Made by a program: the position numbers and the translations under genes. A model generated the notes under the pieces. That model searched no databases. It saw nothing but the letters and a program-made list of their open reading frames with translations, and had not been told where the DNA came from. Below, one piece after another: positions 5,450 through 13,757 of a stretch of 13,757 bases of DNA. Origin of the DNA: an uncultured Prevotella sp. (lineage in GTDB: Bacteria; Bacteroidota; Bacteroidia; Bacteroidales; Bacteroidaceae); NCBI GenBank assembly GCA_947303825.1, contig CAMYZK010000030.1:1-13757 (forward strand), read 5' to 3'. The first letter of the stretch is position 1, and each line of letters starts with the position of its first letter.

Positions 5450-7141
5450 TCTCTTCCTTCCTCCCTGGATATAGATGCCAGGTTTCAGTTTATATAGCCT
5501 TTGGCCACTGGGGGCCACCTTCCTGCCCTTCAGGTCGTAGACGGCACGGGGGCAACGGTGCATGCTCGTCTCGCTAATGCCCATCTGCTCACCAAAGAAG
5601 GAGGCATTATAATACAGGGGGAAGCCGGTTCTTTCTATCTCCTCCAGGTGTTGCCTTATCCAACGGCAAATATATTCATACTCCGCATCGAAGTCAATGG
5701 CATCGCCCCACACATCGCTGTCACCGCTCCATTTTTCTGCTTCACGACGAGCAGCCCCACTCTTCTTAACATCCATATAATAATGTGCGAACCTGCTGAT
5801 AATGCTGTCAGCAGACAGCACCCCTCCCGTCTGGTGCAGCTCGTCAAAACGCTGGTTGAGAAGGCTGTTGAAGTTGAGAGTATTGGTTTTGTACAGACGG
5901 TAGAAGACAAAGACATCTACATCGGTCAAATACTGCGGCGACGAGAAGTCTTCCTTTCCATTTACCAGCTGTCCTCCCCACCGCTGTCCAAAGGTGGCAT
6001 CAAGGTCCCAAGGCGCAAGCGTGAGTCTTTTGCTCTCCGACTTGTCGTAGACGGCCCAGTACATGTTCTTTCCACTGTTGTCTACTGCATTGACAATACT
6101 GACAAAGAGGCTGTAGTCTATCAAGACAGGAATGTCGAAATAGTCGCTGATATGTTCTTCAAAATCCAGGTCGCTACACTGCAGGGCATAGTTGTTGGCT
6201 TCAGCCAGCGGTGCCCAGTCTGTTGAATCGCAGTCGTCAAGGTCGGGATATTTCATTTCATAGCCCAAGAAGGTATCCTTTGTGTTGTCATAGCCTTGCA
6301 AAAGGTCGAACATCTGTGTGTGGTTCCAGTCCACGCCCTTATACAGGCAACCGTGAATATCGCCCGTTGCCTCGTCTGTCTTCCTAAGCTTCAGCTGCTT
6401 GCGGTCCATCATTTCCGAGAAATTATACACCCCGCGGTACTCATTGCCAAGAAACACCTCTACCATTCTTCCACTGACTCCGTTGCGTGCCTTCGGCTTC
6501 TTGTCGGCATAGTATGGCTGGCGTGCCATGTCGTTCCAGAGATCCATGGCAATGCGGTTGCGCATGCGGAAGACGTCGGGCTGTCCGGCATCGAGCATCC
6601 AGCTGTTGTCTGAACGCATGCCAAAGAAAGACACGTCGTGGTCTGTCTTCACCTTGTAGTTGCGCTTGTGCTTGCCCTCGGTATTGGTGACCCCTCCGCG
6701 CCACTTTATCCTAGCACTGTAAAGGCTGTCGGCACGAAGATCAGGACTGGCAAGGGTGAGGGTGCCTTCCTGATAGTCATATCCGAAGTCTCCATTCAAC
6801 AACACTATCGGCAGGAAGGTGAATTGTATCTTTCCTGCCTTTGTGTGCCCCATGGTGTCGGTAACCAGTGCCTGATATATGTTGTCGGCACTTATCTGTT
6901 GAAAAGTGTGCTGACAGTTGCCTGAAGGAAGCAAATGCCCGTCTATTTCCATTTGCCTGTACAGCTGGCCCATCTCTACCGTCAGCTGGCCGTCATGTCC
7001 GAACATGCTCTCCGGCACTGTGGCAAGCCATGTGTTTGTGATACTGTCGTAAGGAGCGATATGCCCGCCAATACATATCTGCGACAGGGCAAGGTATGGG
7101 AAGAGTGCCATAAGCACTGGCAACAGGAAATGCTTAGGCAT
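5438..7141 (-). CDS. Secreted CotH-kinase-family protein
   Basis: The 567-residue protein has an N-terminal signal peptide (hydrophobic residues about 4-19, likely cleavage after ALS). Residues about 140-390 carry CotH-family landmarks: SARIKWRGG with a downstream KRNYKVK, FRMRNRIAMDLWND, FLGNEYRGVYNFSEMMDRKQLKLRK, and LAPWDLDATFG near residue 377, whose acidic residues correspond to the metal-binding and catalytic segment of CotH protein kinases. In spore formers CotH phosphorylates coat proteins; the role of the many Bacteroidetes homologues is unknown. The C-terminus (AVYDLKGRKV ... LKPGIYIQGGRKRV) resembles the end of a type IX secretion sorting domain, suggesting export to the cell surface or medium. 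It starts 14 bp after porZ, so co-transcription is likely. The final RVKS and the stop are encoded by a 7-bp array. Confidence 0.85.
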   Translation of the reverse strand: MPKHFLLPVLMALFPYLALSQICIGGHIAPYDSITNTWLATVPESMFGHDGQLTVEMGQLYRQMEIDGHLLPSGNCQHTFQQISADNIYQALVTDTMGHTKAGKIQFTFLPIVLLNGDFGYDYQEGTLTLASPDLRADSLYSARIKWRGGVTNTEGKHKRNYKVKTDHDVSFFGMRSDNSWMLDAGQPDVFRMRNRIAMDLWNDMARQPYYADKKPKARNGVSGRMVEVFLGNEYRGVYNFSEMMDRKQLKLRKTDEATGDIHGCLYKGVDWNHTQMFDLLQGYDNTKDTFLGYEMKYPDLDDCDSTDWAPLAEANNYALQCSDLDFEEHISDYFDIPVLIDYSLFVSIVNAVDNSGKNMYWAVYDKSESKRLTLAPWDLDATFGQRWGGQLVNGKEDFSSPQYLTDVDVFVFYRLYKTNTLNFNSLLNQRFDELHQTGGVLSADSIISRFAHYYMDVKKSGAARREAEKWSGDSDVWGDAIDFDAEYEYICRWIRQHLEEIERTGFPLYYNASFFGEQMGISETSMHRCPRAVYDLKGRKVAPSGQRLYKLKPGIYIQGGRKRVKS

Positions 7142-7155
7142 GGTATAACTATTAA

Positions 7156-9204
7156 TTATTTAATGACAGCAATCTTACAAACCACTCCTTTCTTACCCTG
7201 GCTGGTAGCGGCAGCCACCATGTAGACTCCGCTTGCCACTCGATGGCCGCGGCTGTCACGGCCATCCCAGGTGAAGGTGCCTCCGTTGCTGCGCCCCTGA
7301 GCCACCAGCTGACCGTTGGTGGTAAGAATCTTCACATCGGCGTTGTACGAGAGTCCTACCACGGTAATCAGACCGTCGTAGCCGCTCACAACAGGGTTGG
7401 GATAGGCATAGACATCGTCTTTGCTCATTTCTATACTGGCATCGGTAGCATCGCTCATGTAGGAGCACAGGCCGTTATCAGTGCCAAAGAACACCTCACC
7501 CGTAATGGGGTTGATGGCAATAGACTCAATGTTGTTTGACAGCAGCGGACTGTTCTCGGCTGTGAAGTTGTGTATCTGCTCCATGTTGTCGGCACTGATG
7601 AGATAGACTCCTGCACCGCTGGTGCCTATCCACTTGCGGTTTCCGCCGTCAACAGCCATACAAGATATGTTCACGTTAGACAGCAGATAGTCGGCATAGT
7701 TGGTACCGTCGTTGCGGGGCACCTTTACCTGTGTGACATAGCTTATGCCTGACTCTATCTGCGACGGCTCTATAAGAAAGGGGCCAATCTGACTTCCCAC
7801 CCAGATGTTTCCTTCCAGGTCTTCGGTGATGCAGTGGGGATTATACGACTGGTAGGTGGTGCCGTCCTGGTTGGCAATCTCGAAAACTGCATGTATAAGC
7901 TTGTCGGTCTTAGGATTATAGCAGAAGAATGACGGCTTTGACCAGTGGGCGTTGATAAACCACAAGAGCCCCCGGCTGTCTTCAAACAGGTCGGTAAGCT
8001 GAGCCAGGCTCTTACCACTCTCCATAAGCTGCTCCTGCTTATGAGAAATCCACTCGCCATCTTTGGTTATCTCTACCAGTGAGTTATCTGAGACCTGGCT
8101 TTGCAACAGCCACAGATTGCCTTCCTTGTCAAACAAACAGCTTTCAACAAGAACATACTTGTTACTCGACGTGGCAGTGTTGAGAATGCTATTGTCTTTG
8201 TTGAAGTAATTTACCAGACTGCCGTCGTAGAACTCGAAGAGGCCCGTCCTTCCTGCGGCAAAGATACGTTTGCTGTCGGCGGGGTCTGCATCAACCTCGA
8301 AGGTGTTCACAAACGTCCATCCAGAACCTTCTGTTCCAGCCACCCCCGTCATGTCGTCCTGCAAGAACACCCATTCGTTGTTTGAAAGAATCTGCACTGT
8401 TCCCGGTTTGTCTACCGAGCCTCCTCCTCCAGCCGTGTAGAGCATGTTGTTCTTAAATCGCATGAAGCCGAAGTTGTTGTTCTTCGGACCGTCGGGCTTG
8501 AGTGTAGACACAAGCTCACGGTACTGGTTCCAGTCGCTCTGGTCTGTGCTGAAGACACTGGCATCGACCGTGCCCGATGTCCAACTGTGTTTGTCTATCA
8601 GGTTGGATGTCAGTCTTCCAGTCAAAACTGCTCCGCTGGCTGTACGTATGTAAAGGTTGTCGTCAATGATGGCAGCTGCGGTAATATTCTCGTCAACGAT
8701 GTACGACTCTGATATTTCTGCCCGCTCCATGTTAAGCTTCACTATGCCAAAGCCCGTACAGAGATAAGCATACTGCTTATACATATATATAGAGTTGACA
8801 GTCTTGTCCTGGGTCATGGACTTGCTGTAGAGCGAGCTTATGTTCACCACATTACCTTTCTGGTCAATAAGGTCTATGTTGGAGTTTTCATATACAATGA
8901 CAAGACGGCCCACTGTGCTGTTCCAGCTTATCATACTGACGTGTGTATCACTCAAGGCATTCACCTTGTCGTAGGTAGTGATGCTCTGATCGTTGAGATT
9001 GTAGGCATAGAGGCTGTTGCTGGCACGCACAAAGAGCATGTTGCCGCCTTTCACTATCTGCTGAGGCTCATAATAGGACATGAAAGCCCTCCATGAACCC
9101 ATCTGCGCCTTGAGGGGCGAGAAAGACAGAAGACAGATGAAGAACGGTAAGACCGCCACCATCATCCATTTGATTCTGTAGTCAGTATTAAGTATTGTTT
9201 TCAT
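7156..9204 (-). CDS. porZ: Type IX secretion system protein PorZ (two-propeller, CTD-bearing)
   Basis: The 682-residue protein has a signal peptide (hydrophobic residues about 13-32, then KAQ) and a mature start MGSWRAFMSYYEPQQIV, which matches the PorZ opening. Repeated propeller-type motifs of the two-component-regulator class follow, such as DKEGNLWLLQ, DSRGLLWFIN, DLEGNIWVGS, GNRKWIGTSGAGVYLI and NPITGEVFFGTDNGLCSY. The last 90 residues or so (AYPNPVVSGYDG ... TFTWDGRDSRGHRVASGVYMVAA ... VCKIAVIK) form a type A C-terminal sorting domain. In Porphyromonas gingivalis PorZ is a surface part of the type IX attachment complex needed for anchoring cargo to A-LPS. There is no kinase or DNA-binding domain, so this is not a hybrid sensor. 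It lies 22 bp after rdgB with AGGT near the start, consistent with an operon. Confidence 0.85.
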   Translation of the reverse strand: MKTILNTDYRIKWMMVAVLPFFICLLSFSPLKAQMGSWRAFMSYYEPQQIVKGGNMLFVRASNSLYAYNLNDQSITTYDKVNALSDTHVSMISWNSTVGRLVIVYENSNIDLIDQKGNVVNISSLYSKSMTQDKTVNSIYMYKQYAYLCTGFGIVKLNMERAEISESYIVDENITAAAIIDDNLYIRTASGAVLTGRLTSNLIDKHSWTSGTVDASVFSTDQSDWNQYRELVSTLKPDGPKNNNFGFMRFKNNMLYTAGGGGSVDKPGTVQILSNNEWVFLQDDMTGVAGTEGSGWTFVNTFEVDADPADSKRIFAAGRTGLFEFYDGSLVNYFNKDNSILNTATSSNKYVLVESCLFDKEGNLWLLQSQVSDNSLVEITKDGEWISHKQEQLMESGKSLAQLTDLFEDSRGLLWFINAHWSKPSFFCYNPKTDKLIHAVFEIANQDGTTYQSYNPHCITEDLEGNIWVGSQIGPFLIEPSQIESGISYVTQVKVPRNDGTNYADYLLSNVNISCMAVDGGNRKWIGTSGAGVYLISADNMEQIHNFTAENSPLLSNNIESIAINPITGEVFFGTDNGLCSYMSDATDASIEMSKDDVYAYPNPVVSGYDGLITVVGLSYNADVKILTTNGQLVAQGRSNGGTFTWDGRDSRGHRVASGVYMVAAATSQGKKGVVCKIAVIK

Positions 9205-9226
9205 TATATTACCTCACATATACATT

Positions 9227-10006
9227 CTAGCACGATGCGCGCAGATAGTCGCAGAGCTTCTGAGTGGCTCGTGCGCGATGGCTTATCTGGTTTTTCACGT
9301 CCTCACCAAGCTCTGCAAATGTCTTGTCGTAGCCGTCAGGACGGAAGATGGGGTCGTAACCGAAGCCCCCCACCCCACTCTTCTCGCGGGTTATCTCGCC
9401 CTCAACAATGCCATCGAAGAGATGCTCTACCTTGATGCTTGTGCACCCGCAGGGACAGACATCCTTTTTTTGTATTAACGCAATGACGGTGCGAAATCTT
9501 GCATGGCGGTTGTTATTATTTCCTAATTCGTACAAAAGGCGCTTCATGTTGGCCTCGCTGTCATGCGATTTCCCGACGGGGAAACCGTCGGGCACACTGC
9601 CAGCGGGGAAACCGTCGGGCACACTGGAAACGGGGGAACCGTCGGGCACACTGGAAACGGGGGAACCGTCGGGCACACTGGAAACGGGGAAACCGTCGGG
9701 CACACTGCCAGCGGAGTAACCACTGGGCACGGCGACGGCGGCGTAACGAGCACTGTAGACACCAGGGGCCCCGCCAAGGGCATCAACCTCAAGGCCGGTA
9801 TCATCGGCAAAGACATCGCAGTGATAGTGCTGCCATACGTATTCTGCCTTCAGGCGAGCGTTCTCTTCCAGCGTGGTGCCTGTCTCGGGGATGTCAACAT
9901 CACATCCGATGTCACTCAGTGAAAGCACTTCAATGGAACTGCCAAGTATATGGCGTATCTCCTGCAGCTTATGCTGGTTGTTCGTTGCAAATACTATTTT
10001 CATCAT
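9227..10006 (-). CDS. rdgB: XTP/dITP diphosphatase (RdgB/HAM1) with an internal 27-bp minisatellite
   Basis: This family hydrolyses non-canonical purine nucleotides (XTP, dITP, ITP) to the monophosphate plus pyrophosphate and keeps them out of DNA and RNA. Family motifs are intact: [16 protein letters not shown] at the start, [41 protein letters not shown] and ISHRARA. The product is 259 residues, while the family is usually about 190-205. Most of the excess is at residues 89-142, a Pro/Ser/Gly/Val repeat ([13 protein letters not shown], nine residues per unit) placed between SARYA and [12 protein letters not shown] smaller oddity is a Cys-rich CPCGC insertion near residue 186, before the FDGIVEGEI strand. 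All repeat units are multiples of three bases, so the frame is kept. The enzyme may still fold, with a surface loop extruded. The start could be either of two adjacent ATGs. Confidence 0.9.
   Translation of the reverse strand: MMKIVFATNNQHKLQEIRHILGSSIEVLSLSDIGCDVDIPETGTTLEENARLKAEYVWQHYHCDVFADDTGLEVDALGGAPGVYSARYAAVAVPSGYSAGSVPDGFPVSSVPDGSPVSSVPDGSPVSSVPDGFPAGSVPDGFPVGKSHDSEANMKRLLYELGNNNNRHARFRTVIALIQKKDVCPCGCTSIKVEHLFDGIVEGEITREKSGVGGFGYDPIFRPDGYDKTFAELGEDVKNQISHRARATQKLCDYLRASC
9581..9742. repeat. 27-bp minisatellite inside rdgB, five good copies plus one degenerate
   Basis: Units of 27 bp start at 9581, 9608, 9635, 9662 and 9689, with a diverged sixth at 9716-9742. The third and fourth are identical; the others differ at a few positions. 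Each holds the core ACCGTCGGGCACACTG. The first unit is preceded by CCCGACGG (9573-9580), which pairs with CCGTCGGG across GGAAA to make an 8-bp stem. The array encodes nine-residue repeats and would stay in frame on expansion or contraction. Confidence 0.95.
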
Positions 10007-10051
10007 TCTTCTCGCTTCGCCGCGATTAAGAAGTATCCATTTAGAATTACT

Positions 10052-10100
10052 TCTTAACTCTTAATTCTTAACTCTTAATTCTTAATTCTTAACTCTTAAC
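10052..10100. repeat. 7-bp tandem array (TCTTAAY)7 at the 3' end of the YitT-type gene
   Basis: Seven units in register: TCTTAAC, TCTTAAT, TCTTAAC, TCTTAAT twice, TCTTAAC twice. The stop of the YitT-type gene (10089-10091) falls in the sixth unit, and its last residues VKS are repeat-encoded. The array fills over half of the 82-bp gap to rdgB. It contains TAA in every frame on both strands. Confidence 0.95.
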
Positions 10101-11012
10101 CTTCACCTTTATCTGGTCGAAGCCTTCACCATAGACACCAATGACATTGCTCTGCGAGACGAAAGCTTGCGGGTCAATCATTTTTATGATGCGGAAAATG
10201 GTGGTACTCTCATTTTTCTTTGCCAGTATGCAAAGCACCTTACGGTCTTGTCCGGTGTACCATCCGTGTCCGTCGAGAATAGTCACTCCGTGATCCATCT
10301 TTGTGCCTACTGCATTGGCTATCTCCTGCCATTTGTTAGAAAAGATAAAGAACTGCACAGACTGCCGACGCTTGTTCATGACAAAGTCTAGCATGAAATT
10401 CTCTATCACCATTGTGCAGAATCCGAACACCACCATGTGCAGGCGTTCTATTGTTGTGCCAAACTGTGGAACGAAGAGACAGGAACCAATAATCACCAGG
10501 TCTACGAAAAGGAGAACAGTGCCCAGCGAAACGTTGTGGAACTTGTTTACCGAAGCAGCAATAATATCTGTTCCTCCTGTCGAGCCATTGTTGAGGAAGA
10601 CCAAGGCGAGTGCCGTACCAGTAAGTATGCACCCTATGACTAGCGACATGAACTCCTGACCCTCTCCAAGAATCTTTATGAAGTTGCCGCTTTCGTCCTT
10701 AGGTATCACCTCCTGAGCTATGCCTAGAAGCAATGTGAGCATGACGATGGCAAAGATGGTCTTGGTGAGAAACTTCAGGCCCAGGATTTTCAACCCCACC
10801 ACAAGTAGCAGGCCGTTAATAATGAAATATGTATAGCTAATGGGAATGCGTGTTGCATAGAAGACAATGGCGCCTATTCCCGACACACCTCCCGTAACTA
10901 TCTCGTAAGGCATGAGGAAGAAGGTGAAGCCGAATGTGTACAAAAGGAGGCCGAGGATTATGCCCAGATAATCCCCCACCTCCTTTACTACGAGTCTATG
11001 GTCGAGTGTCAT
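10089..11012 (-). CDS. YitT family membrane protein (DUF161 plus DUF2179)
   Basis: The 307-residue product has five or six hydrophobic segments over about residues 14-205, with the family signature GFTFFLMPYEIVTGGVSGIG near the start and FLNNGSTGGTDIIAA in the middle. It ends in a soluble DUF2179 domain (about 215-300: HGVTILDGHGWYTGQDRKVL, IIKMIDPQAFV, NVIGVYGEGF). The DUF2179 fold resembles a ligand-sensing domain, but the substrate of the family is not established. The start lies 4 bp after the leuS stop, with GAGG overlapping that stop as a probable ribosome-binding sequence, so it is very likely co-transcribed and perhaps translationally coupled. The C-terminal VKS and stop come from a 7-bp repeat array. 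Confidence 0.85.
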   Translation of the reverse strand: MTLDHRLVVKEVGDYLGIILGLLLYTFGFTFFLMPYEIVTGGVSGIGAIVFYATRIPISYTYFIINGLLLVVGLKILGLKFLTKTIFAIVMLTLLLGIAQEVIPKDESGNFIKILGEGQEFMSLVIGCILTGTALALVFLNNGSTGGTDIIAASVNKFHNVSLGTVLLFVDLVIIGSCLFVPQFGTTIERLHMVVFGFCTMVIENFMLDFVMNKRRQSVQFFIFSNKWQEIANAVGTKMDHGVTILDGHGWYTGQDRKVLCILAKKNESTTIFRIIKMIDPQAFVSQSNVIGVYGEGFDQIKVKVKS

Positions 11013-11016
11013 TACC

Positions 11017-13757
11017 TCATTTTAAAACAATGTTCACCATCTTCTTTGGTACCACAACAACTCTCACCACCTGTTTGCCTTCAGTGTAGCGTGATGTGCG
11101 CTCATCGTGCATGGCAGCTTCTTCTATGGCCTTCTTGTCTTCAGTAACAGGAAGCTGTATCTCAAACCTCACCTTTCCATTGAAGGCTACCGCCATCTTC
11201 ATCTGGCTCTCTACCAGAAAGTCCTCATTCCACTTGGGCCACTGTGCATCGCATACCGAGCCTTCGCCGCCCAGCTGCTGCCACAGCTCCTCGGCAACAT
11301 GAGGAGCAAATGGTGCAATAAGTATTACCAGTGTCTTTATTACCTCACGGTTGCGGCACTTAAACTGAGTAAGTTCGTTGGTGCAAATCATGAAGGCAGA
11401 AATGGCTGTGTTGTAAGAGAAAGCCTCTATGTCCTGTGTCACCTTCTTGATGAGCTTATGCAGAGACTTCAGCTCCTCTGCCGTCGGTTCGGCATCGCCT
11501 TCCTGATTGTTTTCAACACATGCGGTGCATAGATTCCAGAAGCGGCGCAAGAAGCGGTGGCTGCCCTCGATGTTCTGCGGGTCCCACGGCTTCGACTGCT
11601 CCACGGGTCCTAGGAACATCTCAAATATTCGAAGTGTGTCAGCACCATACTTCTCAACAATCATGTCGGGGTTCACAACATTGTACATAGACTTCGACAT
11701 CTTCTCTACAGCCCAGCCACAGATATATTTGCCGTCTTCCATGATAAACCCGGCATCTTTGTATTCTGGACGCCAATTCTTAAAGGCCTCGATGTCGAGC
11801 ACGTCGTTCTCCACAAGATTAACATCAACATGAATAGGCGTCACATTATACTGGTCTTTCAAACCTAGACTGACAAAGGTGGGGCCACAAGCACTCTCTT
11901 CATTGATGCGATACACGAAGTTGGAGCGGCCCTGTATCATTCCCTGGTTGATGAGTTTCTTGAAAGGCTCGTCCTCACAGCTGTAGCCGCAGTCATAGAG
12001 GAACTTGTTCCAGAAGCGGCTGTAGATGAGGTGGCCGGTGGCGTGCTCCGAACCACCCACGTAGAGGTCTACGTTGCGCCAGTACTCGTCGGCATTGATA
12101 CTCACCAACGCCTTGTCGTTCTTCGGGTCCATGTAGCGCAGATAGTAGGCTGAGGAACCGGCAAAGCCCGGCATGGTATTCAGCTCCAAGGGGAAGACGG
12201 TCTTGTTGTCAATCTCGTCGACCGACACCACTTTGTCGAACTTCGTATCCCAGGCCCACATCTTGGCTCGACCCAGAGGCGGCTCGCCCGTCTCGGTGGG
12301 TTTGTATTCGTCAATCTCGGGCAGCTCCAGCGGTAAGCATTCCTTTGGTACAATGTAGGGCATATCATCCTTATAGTAGATGGGGAACGGCTCGCCCCAG
12401 TAGCGCTGGCGTGAGAAGATGGCATCGCGCAGGCGATAGTTCACCTTCATACGCCCAAGTCCTTTCTCTTCGACAAATTTCTTCGTAGCGGCAATGGCCT
12501 CCTTGACAGTGAGCCCGTTGAGTGAGAATCCGTCGATGGCCGTCTTTCCCGCTGCTGGTGAGTTCATCACAACACCTTCCTTGGCATCAAAGCTCTCCTC
12601 ACTGACGTCGGCACCCTTGATGAGCGGAATGATGGGCAGTCCGAAATGCTTGGCAAAGGCATAGTCACGGCTGTCGTGAGCCGGCACGGCCATGATGGCA
12701 CCCGTTCCATAGCCTGCCAGCACATATTCTGCAATCCAGATGGGAATCTTATCGCCCGTGAAGGGGTTGATGGCATACGAGCCAGAGAAGACACCCGTCA
12801 CCGAGTGGTCCATTTGGCGCTCACGCTCCGTGCGCTTCTTCACGTATGCCAGGTATTCGTCGACGGCGACCTGCTGGTCGGGGGTAGTGAGCTGCTTAAC
12901 CAGTTCGCTCTCAGGAGCCAGCACCATGAACGTCACACCAAAGATGGTGTCGGCACGGGTAGTAAAAATGGTGAAGTGCTGGTCGCTGTCAGCCACCTTG
13001 AACTCCATCTCCGCTCCTTCCGAGCGGCCTATCCAGTTGCGCTGCGTTTCTTTCAGCGAGTCACTCCAGTCAATCTCTTCCAAACCGTCAAGCAGACGCT
13101 GGGCAAAGGCACTGACACGGAGACACCACTGCCGCATCTTCTTCTGCTCAACGGGAAATCCTCCACGCTCCGACACTCCATTTATCACCTCGTCGTTGGC
13201 AAGTACCGTTCCTAGTGCAGGACACCAGTTTACCATTGTCTCAGCAAGGTAGGCTATGCGGTAGTTCATCAAGACCTCCTGCTTCTTCTTCTCAGAGAAG
13301 GCAGCCCAGTCGCTGGCAGTGAAATGCAGCTCCTCCGTGCCCAGAGCATGACAGTTTTCAGTACCCATCAGCTCGAAATGCTCAATGAGCTTGATGGTAG
13401 GCTGTGCCTTGTTCGATGAAGTGCTGAAATAGCTGCGGAACATGCGCTGGAAAGCCCATTGCGTCCACTTATAGTAGCCTGGGTCGCAGGTACGCACCTC
13501 ACGGCTCCAGTCGAAAGAGAAGCCTATCTTGTCGAGCTGCTCACGGTAGCGGTTGATATTCTGCTCGGTAGTGATGGCAGGGTGTTGGCCCGTCTGAATA
13601 GCATATTGCTCTGCCGGCAGGCCGTATGCATCATATCCCATGGGATTGAGCACATTATATCCGCACTGGCGCTTGTAGCGGGCATAAATGTCGGTGGCTA
13701 TATAGCCCAGCGGATGGCCCACATGCAGGCCGGCTCCTTAGGGATTAGGGAACATGT
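11017..13757 (-). CDS. leuS: Leucyl-tRNA synthetase, partial at right edge, with an in-frame TAA near the edge
   Basis: Class I aminoacyl-tRNA synthetase that charges tRNA-Leu in the cytoplasm. Seen in order: the HIGH-region [37 protein letters not shown], the CP1 editing domain ([18 protein letters not shown] and [13 protein letters not shown]), RYWGEPFPI, the catalytic KMSKS loop (11689-11703), the anticodon-binding region and the C-terminal domain. The N-terminal 40 residues or so lie beyond the edge. Reading upstream of the HVGH motif the frame gives MFPNP, then TAA (13738-13740), then GAGLHV, whereas the family normally has MFPYPSGAGLHV. Two base differences would restore the usual YPS. 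A GTG at 13722 could start a shorter product, but this would remove the first His of the HIGH motif, so it is unlikely to be the real start. An error near the contig end is the simplest explanation. Confidence 0.92.
13738..13740 (-). other. In-frame TAA within the leuS PYPSG signature
   Basis: The minus-strand codon at 13740-13738 is TAA where family members have Ser (commonly TCN). The codon at 13746-13744 is AAT (Asn) where Tyr is expected. Both differ by a single base from plausible wild-type codons (TCA and TAT). Both lie within 20 bases of the window end. Confidence 0.75.

Noticed and set aside
5501..6226. Plus-strand open frame (241 codons) opposite the CotH-type gene
   Set aside because: The minus strand has strong family motifs throughout this stretch, so this is an antisense shadow.
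7156..9204. Hybrid two-component sensor because of the propeller repeats
   Set aside because: No transmembrane, kinase, receiver or DNA-binding region follows; the protein ends in a type IX sorting domain and matches PorZ.
9581..9742. Possible CRISPR array because of regular 27-bp spacing
   Set aside because: Units are contiguous with no unique spacers, encode part of RdgB, and no cas genes are nearby.
9563..9922. Plus-strand frame with a striking Gly/Thr/His repeat
   Set aside because: It is the antisense reading of the rdgB minisatellite; the repeat makes every frame look ordered.
12646..13252. Plus-strand open frames opposite leuS
   Set aside because: leuS editing-domain and catalytic motifs are fully conserved on the minus strand here; the plus frames lack family features.

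Overview
The window looks like chromosomal DNA of a Bacteroidales bacterium, most likely a Prevotella-type (Prevotellaceae) organism. This is inferred from a PorZ-like type IX secretion protein, C-terminal sorting-type tails, a CotH-family secreted protein, Bacteroidetes-style promoter sequence, and the gene order leuS - yitT - rdgB - porZ, which I recall as common in this order. All eight credible genes lie on the minus strand, so transcription runs from high to low coordinates. Both edges cut a gene, so the window may be a whole assembled contig.

Right half (about 7.1-13.8 kb): leuS enters from the right edge, followed 4 bp later by a YitT/DUF2179 membrane protein, then rdgB (XTP/dITP diphosphatase), porZ and a CotH-kinase-family secreted protein. 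Gaps of 4, 82, 22 and 14 bp suggest one or two transcription units that mix housekeeping functions (tRNA charging, nucleotide-pool cleaning) with secretion.

Left half (1-5.4 kb): a polytopic GT-C-like membrane glycosyltransferase, a membrane acyltransferase-3 protein, a membrane-tethered AraC-type regulator with a recognisable promoter and phased upstream repeats, and the N-terminal 513 residues of a secreted multidomain (carbohydrate-binding-like) protein that runs off the left edge. Envelope glycan modification is the plausible common theme, but this is inference.

The most unusual property is the density of short-period tandem repeats that touch genes. (TCTTAAY)n 7-bp arrays sit exactly at three gene 3' ends and supply their stop codons and last residues; one of them also supplies the start codon and first six codons of the next gene. 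A second 7-bp family (YTTTCAT) supplies the stop of a fourth gene. An 11-unit 8-bp array lies inside the acyltransferase gene and is open in all coding-strand frames, so a change of one unit would shift the frame. A 27-bp minisatellite lies inside rdgB. A GC-rich hairpin element occurs once between genes and once inside the glycosyltransferase gene. In addition, leuS carries an in-frame TAA inside its first signature motif, 18 bases from the window edge, which is probably a sequence error but deserves a check. No tRNA, rRNA, CRISPR array, transposase or phage gene was recognised.
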